Positions 1-5,160 of a stretch of DNA of 6,166 nt are shown here, piece after piece. Origin of the DNA: an archaeon (GTDB lineage: Archaea > Asgardarchaeota > Hermodarchaeia > Hermodarchaeales > Hermodarchaeaceae); NCBI GenBank assembly GCA_016550415.1, contig JABXGU010000375.1, forward strand, positions 1 to 6,166, in the 5' to 3' direction. The position numbers and the translations under genes are program-made. Numbering within the stretch: the stretch's first letter is position 1; each line of letters starts with the position of its first letter. Under the pieces are notes generated by a model. That model was not told the origin of the DNA and did no database searches. It saw nothing but the letters and a program-made list of their open reading frames with translations.

Positions 1-1083
1 ATGGTTGCTAAAGGCTTCAATGATATTCACTCTGCACTAGGTTCTGCACTTGACCAGACAATCCAGACAACAACTACCACCTTTGAGATTATTCAAAACG
101 AAGTTGACACAATCCTCAAAACAATAACAAAATCAGTTTCATCAGAGTCAGAGAAACTAAAAAGAACAATCGAACAGGGAGCCAAAAAATCCTTACAAAC
201 TATTAGCCAAGAAATTGAGCTCACACGAAGTAGTCTTGACCAAACCACTCAAGATGCCATTACCAATACGAGTGACGCATTGGATAATCTTAGCAAAACA
301 GCTAGCACCGACATTAACCAACAAAAAGACACCATCTTGGCAAGTATCAAACAGTTCAATACAACAGTAGAGGACGAACTTGTCACCGAATCAGAACAAT
401 CCTTGACCCGTCTAGGACGTAACCTTGGAACAAAGCGACGTTCATTGATGAAAGAATCAAATAGTCTAGTAAAGGAAATTACTAAAATATTTGCGAAAAC
501 GGAAGAAACATCGCTTGCGGCGCTAAGTTCATTTGCTGAAAAAGCCGGTCCTACATTGGAACTCATCAGTACTAACGCAGGAGAAGCAAATGATATTCTT
601 ATGGGGTTATGGAATGCAATAGTGGGTGTCCAAGTTTCAGAAGCCGAGCGAACATGGCATATCGTAACTCCTGAGAATGTTCAAACTCATTTGAAGGATA
701 TGATTCATCGAGCAAAAGACACCATCACACTTGTCTACCCATCTTTTGATAAGGTCCCAATCGAAGAATTGAAACAAGTTGAAGCCAATAAGCGAATACA
801 TCTGGTTACATCTGTAGATGAAGAAGAGCACAAACCCAAAATTCAGAGTCTTCTACAACAGGGCAATGTTCGCATTTGGCATAGTCATTCAATGGAATTC
901 TATGCAGGAGCCCGTGACTGTGAGGAAATTCTCATTGCACCAATTCACGGTAACCCCAAGGAAATTGTAGCGGTGGTTAGCGATCAAGAAAATTATGTAG
1001 CACTCTTTAACCACAACTTGGGGCCTCGCTGGATTTCATCTTCTAAGGAAATCCGTCATGGATTAACTTCCAGTCCTTCATAG
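1..1083 (+). CDS. Coiled-coil protein with TrmB C-terminal/PLD-like domain
   Basis: This 360-residue protein has two parts. Residues about 1-200 are rich in Thr, Ser, Gln, Lys and Glu, almost free of Pro, and show heptad-like spacing of Ile/Leu/Val, so a long helical or coiled-coil region is likely. Residues about 215-350 form an alpha/beta module. Its strands are around 242-247 (ITLVYP), 266-270 (IHLVT), 289-293 (NVRIW), 309-314 (EILIAP) and 321-326 (EIVAVV), ending in a GPRWISSSKEIR segment. This order resembles the C-terminal sensor domain of TrmB-family sugar regulators, which has a PLD-like fold. No HxKxxxxD catalytic motif is present, so phospholipase or nuclease activity is unlikely. 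No N-terminal winged helix and no membrane segment are seen. The ATG is the first base of the window, so the ribosome site is invisible and the gene could begin further upstream. Function is unknown; a ligand-sensing or scaffold role is inference. The gene converges on the DNA ligase with a 14-nt gap. Confidence 0.85.
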   Translation: MVAKGFNDIHSALGSALDQTIQTTTTTFEIIQNEVDTILKTITKSVSSESEKLKRTIEQGAKKSLQTISQEIELTRSSLDQTTQDAITNTSDALDNLSKTASTDINQQKDTILASIKQFNTTVEDELVTESEQSLTRLGRNLGTKRRSLMKESNSLVKEITKIFAKTEETSLAALSSFAEKAGPTLELISTNAGEANDILMGLWNAIVGVQVSEAERTWHIVTPENVQTHLKDMIHRAKDTITLVYPSFDKVPIEELKQVEANKRIHLVTSVDEEEHKPKIQSLLQQGNVRIWHSHSMEFYAGARDCEEILIAPIHGNPKEIVAVVSDQENYVALFNHNLGPRWISSSKEIRHGLTSSPS

Positions 1084-1097
1084 GTTTTACAATGGAT

Positions 1098-2834
1098 TCA
1101 AGTTCGACCAACACGGTTGGTCTGCGCCTTCCGACGGAACTGTGAATTGAAGATTTCCCGTACTCGTTGGATAGTGTCTGCTTCCTCTGGACGTTTGTCG
1201 TAACGTATACGCTTGATACGGGCAAAACGGAGGGCCATACCAGAAGGATAAGTAGGTGACTGCTGGATTTCACCATATTCGACTTCCACTACAATTTGTG
1301 GCTGTACAGTAACAATTCCTTTCTCTTGGTCGATTTTAAGTTCGAAAAGTAGGCGTGTAATTTCTTCAAATTCTGTATCTGTTAGCCCTTTGAAGGTCTT
1401 ACCCAACATGTGGAATTCGCTTGTTTCAGGATCCCATGCTGCAAGATGGTAATCAGAAAGCCACTTGTGTCGACGCCCCGACCCGTATTCAGCAGCGATA
1501 ATAACTAGATCAAGTGTTTCCATGCTCTTCTTGATTTTTAGCCACGCTTTCCCTCTTACTCCCAACTGATAGGAGCTAGTAAGGCGCTTTGCAACTAGTC
1601 CCTCATGCCCAGAACGGAGGGCAGATTCTAGGAATGCTGCAGCATCTGATGCATTTCCTGTGATAAGCTGTTCAACCAGTGGAATAGACCCATTAATTGT
1701 TCTGAGTTTATTACGACGGGTTTCATAGGATTCGTCGATTAGTACCTCATTATCAAGCATCAGCAAATCGAAGAGAAAGAGAGTGACAGGTAGTTCCGTC
1801 ACCATTGTCTTAATATCATGAACCCTTCGAAAACGTCGCATAAGCTGCTGAAAAGGGAAAGGTCTTCCATCGGGACCCAGCGCTAAAACTTCCCCGTCCA
1901 AAATACAACTGGTTGCTGCCACTTCACGTTTAACAAGATCAACAATATCAGGTAGGCTGGATGTGACATCAGAAAGCTGACGACTAAAGATGTGAATACG
2001 GGTTCCATCTTTTTCTCGTTCGAGATGAATTTGAACTCGCGCACCATCCAGTTTTGCTTCAAAAGCACATTTTCCATTGTTTTGTTCGATGGCTTCAGAC
2101 ACATCTTTTGCCTGAGATGCCAACATGGGAAGAAGGGGAGTAAATGGGCGAAGATGAACTTTTTTCAGTCCCTCAGTTCCTTTTTCAACTGCTATCCTAG
2201 CTACTTCGCCAATATTTCCCCGAAGCATATTTGCTCGTCTAACTAGTTCTAGTGGGATTTTGAAAAATCGAGCAATGGTGCTTTCCAGCATGCCCTCGCT
2301 GAATCCGATTCGTTGGTCTCCAACCAGAATTTTGGTGATGTATTTGGCTTCGAGAGGTGTTGTTCGAGTGAAAAGGGAACGGAGCATTGCAGTTTTTCGA
2401 CGCTTAGAACCTGACCCCTTAGCATCCGCGATGGCGGCAAAGGTTTGATGAACCTCCTGGATTGTCAGAGGTGAACTTAGAAGGGTTGTTTGCGATATCT
2501 GCCCCTTCTGTTGGTATAGTTGTCGAACAACTTCACCAATATCTCCGGTTTCACGAAAAATTTTGACTATTGTGCTTGAGGAAGGTTGGAGAAATTCTTG
2601 CAGGATGCTACGAAGACCGGACCAACTAAGTGAAAGGGCTCGTTCGCTGGAACGAGGAAAAGGCTGACCTATTAGAAGAAGCGCGGCAACTTCAACCTCT
2701 GAGATGGGTAAATTAGCAACAAAAGCCCCTGCAAGGTCCATCTTTTCCAAATGTTTTGCAGTAGCTACTATCCGTTCACAAAGTTTTGATAATTCTATGA
2801 ACAGTGTAGGAGTTCCCTTTGCTGGGAAAGACAT
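1098..2834 (-). CDS. lig: ATP-dependent DNA ligase (archaeal type)
   Basis: This enzyme seals 5'-phosphate/3'-OH nicks using ATP, via a lysyl-AMP intermediate, in Okazaki-fragment joining and repair. At 578 residues it is close to the usual archaeal length. Residues about 1-220 are the helical DNA-binding domain, 230-440 the adenylation domain and 441-560 the OB-fold domain. All nucleotidyltransferase motifs are visible: motif I KLDGAR with the adenylated Lys at 261, motif III FSRQ near 283, motif IIIa LDGEVLA near 312, motif IV EGLVAKR at 411-417, motif V WLKIKK at 431-436, and motif VI RFARIKRIRYDK at 536-547. The ATG start is supported by GAGGT ending 8 nt upstream. The gene is divergent from the SSB-like gene across a 99-nt region with a palindrome around a TATA-like box. 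It has no BRCT domain and no NAD-ligase features. The C-terminal codons carry a small perfect inverted repeat. Identity is very secure, and the gene appears intact and essential. Confidence 0.97.
   Translation of the reverse strand: MSFPAKGTPTLFIELSKLCERIVATAKHLEKMDLAGAFVANLPISEVEVAALLLIGQPFPRSSERALSLSWSGLRSILQEFLQPSSSTIVKIFRETGDIGEVVRQLYQQKGQISQTTLLSSPLTIQEVHQTFAAIADAKGSGSKRRKTAMLRSLFTRTTPLEAKYITKILVGDQRIGFSEGMLESTIARFFKIPLELVRRANMLRGNIGEVARIAVEKGTEGLKKVHLRPFTPLLPMLASQAKDVSEAIEQNNGKCAFEAKLDGARVQIHLEREKDGTRIHIFSRQLSDVTSSLPDIVDLVKREVAATSCILDGEVLALGPDGRPFPFQQLMRRFRRVHDIKTMVTELPVTLFLFDLLMLDNEVLIDESYETRRNKLRTINGSIPLVEQLITGNASDAAAFLESALRSGHEGLVAKRLTSSYQLGVRGKAWLKIKKSMETLDLVIIAAEYGSGRRHKWLSDYHLAAWDPETSEFHMLGKTFKGLTDTEFEEITRLLFELKIDQEKGIVTVQPQIVVEVEYGEIQQSPTYPSGMALRFARIKRIRYDKRPEEADTIQRVREIFNSQFRRKAQTNRVGRT
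1106..1122. repeat. 7-bp perfect inverted repeat at convergent gene junction
   Basis: GACCAAC (1106-1112) and GTTGGTC (1116-1122) are perfect complements around a 3-nt loop. They lie inside the last codons of the ligase gene, just past the stop of the convergent coiled-coil gene. The hairpin could form in both transcripts. No T-run follows on either strand, so it is not a classic terminator. It may mark transcript ends at the tail-to-tail junction or be coincidental. Confidence 0.35.
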
Positions 2835-2837
2835 TGC

Positions 2838-2850
2838 AAGTTACCTCGAA
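2838..2850 (-). promoter_or_regulatory. Ribosome binding site of DNA ligase
   Basis: On the minus strand the sequence reads GAGGTAAC, with the GAGGT core ending 8 nt before the ATG at 2834. It matches the archaeal anti-Shine-Dalgarno complement (GGAGGTGATC) and fixes this start over the internal Met at residue 32. Confidence 0.7.
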
Positions 2851-2865
2851 TCTAGGGAATATTTG

Positions 2866-2896
2866 ACAGCCTAGAAGGTTTAAAAGTGTAGGCTGT
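2866..2896. promoter_or_regulatory. Operator-like palindrome centred on shared TATA box (ligase/SSB)
   Basis: Two perfect 8-bp arms, ACAGCCTA (2866-2873) and TAGGCTGT (2889-2896), are separated by 15 nt. The centre of that spacer is TTTAAA (2879-2884). The arms are symmetric about position 2881 and the TTTAAA about 2881.5, so the box sits at the dyad. The symmetric TTTAAA could serve as box A in both directions. Transcription would start about 25 nt to each side, near 2908 (+) and 2855 (-), giving leaders of about 20-25 nt to both genes. The dyad is wide enough for a dimeric regulator that would block or recruit TBP/TFB at both promoters. The palindrome is seen directly; the promoter and operator roles are inferred. 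Confidence 0.55.
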
Positions 2897-2933
2897 AACA
2901 TCTTGAACACTTTTCAATCAGGGTTTGATAACG

Positions 2934-3278
2934 ATGAAGGTCAATGAATTAACTCAGCAATCACGACGTGTTGATATCCGGCTACGAATCCTCAAAATTG
3001 AGCCTGCACGAGAGGTGAGTACTCGATATGGAAAAGCTCGTGTGATGACTGCTGTGGCAGGCGACGAAACAGGCACAATCAAACTTTCACTCTGGAACGA
3101 TGATATCGACCAGATAGGGGAAGACGTGATTGTCGAAATAAAAAACGGTTTTGTCAAAGCTTTTCGAGGCGAGCTACAATTGTCTGCAGGCAAATTTGGA
3201 GAGCTTGCTATTGTGGAAGATCCGAAATTTCCCAGTCGTGAAGAAATTCCGATCGAGGAAGAACTTGAGGAAGAGTAA
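2934..3278 (+). CDS. Single OB-fold ssDNA-binding protein (archaeal SSB/RPA-like)
   Basis: This 114-residue protein is a single OB fold (about residues 5-97) followed by an acidic tail ending EEELEEE. It matches the compact crenarchaeal SSB / human SOSS-B (hSSB1) architecture, in which the fold coats single-stranded DNA and the acidic tail contacts partner proteins. Family-like landmarks are the AVAGDETGTIKLSLWND stretch (about 40-56), including the conserved-type Trp54 on the binding face, Phe73 and Phe77, and the RGELQLSAGKFGEL segment (78-91). An upstream in-frame TTG at 2925 would add three residues (MIT). The ATG is preferred because MKVNEL begins the family-like sequence and a TATA-like box lies about 50 nt upstream. 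The ribosome site is weak (GGGTTTGAT). The gene is transcribed away from the ligase, and a strong hairpin terminator follows within 3 nt of the stop. It may alternatively be a translation- or RNA-related OB protein, but the DNA-binding reading is favoured. Confidence 0.88.
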   Translation: MKVNELTQQSRRVDIRLRILKIEPAREVSTRYGKARVMTAVAGDETGTIKLSLWNDDIDQIGEDVIVEIKNGFVKAFRGELQLSAGKFGELAIVEDPKFPSREEIPIEEELEEE

Positions 3279-3280
3279 AT

Positions 3281-3302
3281 GGTTCCTTCGGGTAACCTTT
3301 TT
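3281..3302 (+). terminator. UUCG-tetraloop hairpin plus T5 terminator after the SSB gene
   Basis: GGTTCC (3281-3286), TTCG loop (3287-3290), GG (3291-3292), a single bulged T (3293) and AACC (3294-3297) form a 6-bp stem. It is closed by C(UUCG)G, an exceptionally stable tetraloop, and followed directly by TTTTT (3298-3302). It lies 2 nt after the SSB stop codon. It probably separates SSB transcription from the downstream dedA gene. Confidence 0.7.
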
Positions 3303-3358
3303 CAATAATATGAATTGCATTTGATGATGCCGTGCTATGGTAGGTATGTGGTGATAAT
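3303..3358 (+). promoter_or_regulatory. Probable dedA promoter and GGTGAT ribosome site
   Basis: An AT-rich element, AATAATAT (about 3304-3311), could be a TATA box, giving a leader of roughly 20 nt. GGTGAT (3350-3355) exactly matches the archaeal anti-Shine-Dalgarno complement and sits properly in front of the TTG at 3359. This decides a non-ATG start, because the reading frame is closed by TAG at 3341-3343 and the next in-frame ATG is about 40 codons in. The ribosome site is strong; the TATA call is weak. Confidence 0.5.
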
Positions 3359-4084
3359 TTGATTTTCGAATGGTTCTTCTATTGGCTACAAGCATTTGAT
3401 ATCTGGGTTAAAGCCCTTATTCAACAGATAATCTATTGGATCCAAATTTTGGGGCCAATTGGTGTTTTTTTAGGCGTGATGATTGAGACTTTTATTGCAC
3501 CCATTCCTTCACCGATTATAATGATGGGAGCAGGTTTCCTCCTAACACAGGGTCTCCCCCTTCATCTTCAGATCCTAGTAATTGTAGTTGATGTTATGTT
3601 TGTAGGTGCTCTTGCTTCAACAGTTGGGGCTTTCTTTGGATATGGTATCGCCTATCTGGGCGGCTACCCCATTATTGAAAGGTATGGAAAATACTTGGGC
3701 ACATCAGTGGAAGAGGTTGAATATATGCGGAAGCAATTTGAAAAGTCATCCCGCGATGAGGTATACCTCTTCACAGCAAGAGCAATACCCATCATTCCCC
3801 TTTCTGTAGTATCCATTGCTGCAGGCGCCATTAGAATGGACATAAAAGAATTTAGTATTATTACCTTCCTTGGAGCCCTCCCCCGTTGCTTAATCCTTGG
3901 TGTGGCTGGATGGTTGGTTGGGGCAGCCTTTGAGCATATTGCTCAGATGGTTGATTTCCTTGAAACTGTAACGCTGCTATTGTTTGTCCTCTTTATCGCA
4001 ATATTCATTATTTTCCGATTAGTCCTACGCCAACGAGCAAAAAAGAGTTCAAAATCAAGTGAAGAAGACAAAGAAAAGGATTAA
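3359..4084 (+). CDS. DedA/VTT-family integral membrane protein
   Basis: This 241-residue protein starts at TTG. It belongs to the DedA (SNARE-associated, VTT-domain) family, whose members act in membrane homeostasis and as lipid scramblases or flippases. Hydrophobic segments lie near residues 33-62 (re-entrant type), 70-100, 145-165, 168-192 and 203-223. Family signatures are E43 with PIPS at 48-51, GAFFGYGIAYLGG (90-102), FTARAIPIIPLSVVSIAAG (138-156) and GALPR (172-176) followed by a Gly-rich helix. A Lys/Ser/Glu/Asp-rich cytoplasmic tail ends the protein. Two usually charged positions differ. The acid of the PSE/PGD motif is Pro52, and the second Arg of the RxxPxxR motif is Pro147, so a proton-coupled mechanism like that proposed for E. 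coli YqjA may not apply. The gene lies behind the SSB terminator, probably as its own unit, and abuts the convergent small gene with no gap. Substrate is unknown. Confidence 0.9.
   Translation: MIFEWFFYWLQAFDIWVKALIQQIIYWIQILGPIGVFLGVMIETFIAPIPSPIIMMGAGFLLTQGLPLHLQILVIVVDVMFVGALASTVGAFFGYGIAYLGGYPIIERYGKYLGTSVEEVEYMRKQFEKSSRDEVYLFTARAIPIIPLSVVSIAAGAIRMDIKEFSIITFLGALPRCLILGVAGWLVGAAFEHIAQMVDFLETVTLLLFVLFIAIFIIFRLVLRQRAKKSSKSSEEDKEKD
4039..4084 (-). terminator. U-rich tract downstream of the small minus-strand gene
   Basis: Read on the minus strand past the stop at 4085, the end of dedA is pyrimidine-rich. It holds a T4 run at 4077-4074, another at 4054-4051 and a T6 run at 4044-4039. Archaeal RNA polymerase terminates on such U-tracts without a hairpin, so this may end the small gene's transcript. 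The T-richness also follows from Lys codons of the dedA tail, so confidence is low. Confidence 0.3.
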
Positions 4085-4384
4085 CTAGCTATTGGTGTGA
4101 ATATCGCCAACAAGGGGCAAACGAACCTCAAAAAAGAACATGACCTTGTAACCATTTGACTGCAGATAATTGGAAAGTTGGATTGCTCGGTCACTTGCTT
4201 CGTGTATTGTGTTATACCAGTTTGAAACACAAATCCTTTCCTGCTTGCCTTCTGGTTTAGCGCATAGAATATCATTGGGTAATTCCGCTTCATCGGGAAG
4301 CCGAGATGAAACTCGATACTTGCCCCTATCAGTGCTTATCCATATTTCACAGTACTGAGATTTTTCTTCGCCCATTAATATCAT
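4085..4384 (-). CDS. Small conserved-looking protein of unknown function
   Basis: I do not recognise this 99-residue protein. It looks like a compact alpha/beta domain: strands near 12-17 (CEIWIS) and 22-26, a loop 29-48 rich in Pro/Glu/Asp, a strand near 50-55 (RICVSNW), a helix 58-77 (NTIHEASDRAIQLSNYLQSN) and a final strand 79-88 (YKVMFFFEVR). There are three Cys (12, 41, 52) but no CxxC metal motif. There is no signal peptide or membrane segment. The first ATG (4384) is chosen; ATG at 4375 gives MGEEKSQ and is also possible. The frame stays open to 4645, but that extension would run antisense through the RNase HII start. No clear ribosome site is seen. An AT-rich CTTATTAC about 25 nt upstream would suit a leaderless transcript. 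It abuts dedA tail-to-tail and is divergent from RNase HII. Gene reality is likely but unproven. Confidence 0.65.
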   Translation of the reverse strand: MILMGEEKSQYCEIWISTDRGKYRVSSRLPDEAELPNDILCAKPEGKQERICVSNWYNTIHEASDRAIQLSNYLQSNGYKVMFFFEVRLPLVGDIHTNS

Positions 4385-4463
4385 CTTATAGCTCGTTGAT
4401 ATGCAGTAATAAGTCTGTGCATAGATACTTAATTGGAAAAAAGTTGCATCTTTGGTGTTGGTA
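4385..4463. promoter_or_regulatory. Divergent promoter region between small gene and RNase HII
   Basis: This 79-nt AT-rich gap must hold promoters for both flanking genes. For the minus-strand gene, CTTATTAC (4413-4406) lies about 25 nt from the ATG. For RNase HII, the AT-rich stretch around 4424-4434 or 4404-4413 could be box A, followed by GGTG (4454-4457) as ribosome site ahead of ATG 4464. A 6-bp inverted repeat, TATGCA (4400-4405) / TGCATA (4418-4423), spans the centre. None of these elements is decisive. Confidence 0.35.
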
Positions 4464-5126
4464 ATGATGTCTCGGCGTATTGCAGGTGTAGATGAAGCGG
4501 GGCGGGGACCCGTAATTGGTCCCATGGTAATTGCAGGAGTCGTCATTGATGAGAATAAGTTAGATGCTTTAGTGGAATGGGGAGTTCGTGATTCAAAGCA
4601 GTTGACACCCAGGCAAAGAGAAAATTTGGACCAAATAATTCGCAAGGTTGCTCTTCAAATTGAGGTATTAGAGATTAGTCCCAAGGAAATTGATACACAG
4701 CGACTCAAAAATAAGAGTCTAAACACGCTAGAGGCACAGTGGATGGCACAAATTCTTCAACGTCTACGATGGGATGTTGCATATGTTGATGCAGCTGATG
4801 TTAATGCAGGACGCTATGGGCGTTTTATTCAGGCACAACTATCTTCAAAGTCACCCATCGTAAGTGAGCACGGAGCCGATGCAACCTATCCAATAGTTGG
4901 AGCAGCATCAATTGTAGCTAAGGTCCGACGAGACCAAGAAATTGTAAAGCTACACAAGTCATTCGGAGATTTTGGTAGCGGCTATCCAAACGATCCAAAA
5001 ACACTTCGTTTTCTTAAAGAATGGCTCACTGGGAATGATGATTTTCCTGAAATAGTACGGCATACTTGGGAAACAGCAAGCAAAATACTCGCTACTCACA
5101 GACAAAAGATACTAGGAAATAAATAG
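4464..5126 (+). CDS. rnhB: Ribonuclease HII
   Basis: RNase HII cleaves the RNA strand of RNA/DNA hybrids and incises at single ribonucleotides in DNA, supporting primer removal and ribonucleotide excision repair. The 220-residue length is typical of archaeal enzymes. Catalytic acids are visible as D10 and E11 (VDEAGRGPVIGP), D109 (YVDAAD) and D139 (EHGADATYP), matching the D-E-D-D set of archaeal RNase HII. Also present are the RDSKQLT motif (42-48), GAASIVAKVRRD (146-157) and GSGYPNDPKT (171-180). The Tyr in the last motif (Y174) corresponds to the residue that senses the RNA-DNA junction. ATG 4464 is chosen because GGTG at 4454-4457 precedes it. A second ATG follows directly at 4467, and an upstream TTG at 4452 would add four residues. 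The gene is divergent from the small gene and convergent with the charged-tail protein. It shares a theme with the nearby ligase and SSB but is not co-transcribed with either. Confidence 0.97.
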   Translation: MMSRRIAGVDEAGRGPVIGPMVIAGVVIDENKLDALVEWGVRDSKQLTPRQRENLDQIIRKVALQIEVLEISPKEIDTQRLKNKSLNTLEAQWMAQILQRLRWDVAYVDAADVNAGRYGRFIQAQLSSKSPIVSEHGADATYPIVGAASIVAKVRRDQEIVKLHKSFGDFGSGYPNDPKTLRFLKEWLTGNDDFPEIVRHTWETASKILATHRQKILGNK

Positions 5127-5160
5127 AATCTTAGATTTTGATTATTCTTCTTCTATTTCA
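5127..5160 (+). terminator. T-rich tract after RNase HII
   Basis: After the TAG stop the plus strand runs through AGATTTTGATTATTC followed by pyrimidine-rich sequence into the 3' end of the convergent gene. No hairpin stands out. This fits archaeal U-tract termination, but the T-richness past 5142 also reflects the Glu codons of the opposite gene. Confidence 0.3.

Noticed and set aside
249..566. Minus-strand 105-residue frame inside the coiled-coil gene
   Set aside because: It lies wholly opposite a gene with good coding character, is Ser/Val/Leu-rich as expected of an antisense shadow, and has no ribosome site or recognisable domain.
1043..1276. Minus-strand 77-residue frame over the coiled-coil/ligase junction
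   Set aside because: It overlaps the ligase OB domain in another frame on the same strand and shows no independent start signal.
1992..2448. Plus-strand frames of 84 and 62 residues inside the ligase gene
   Set aside because: They are antisense to conserved ligase motifs, Phe/Cys/Ser-rich, and without family features, so they are shadows.
2925..2933. TTG start adding MIT to the SSB protein
   Set aside because: The ATG at 2934 begins the family-like MKVNEL sequence; the TTG has no better ribosome site.
4385..4645. N-terminal extension of the small minus-strand frame up to 4645
   Set aside because: It would run antisense through the conserved DEAGRGP start of RNase HII. The extension has Ser/Thr/Pro-rich shadow composition, and an ATG at 4384 gives a sensible start.
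5127..5137. AATCT-T-AGATT palindrome after RNase HII
   Set aside because: A single-base centre cannot form a hairpin loop, and a 5-bp arm is expected by chance in AT-rich sequence.
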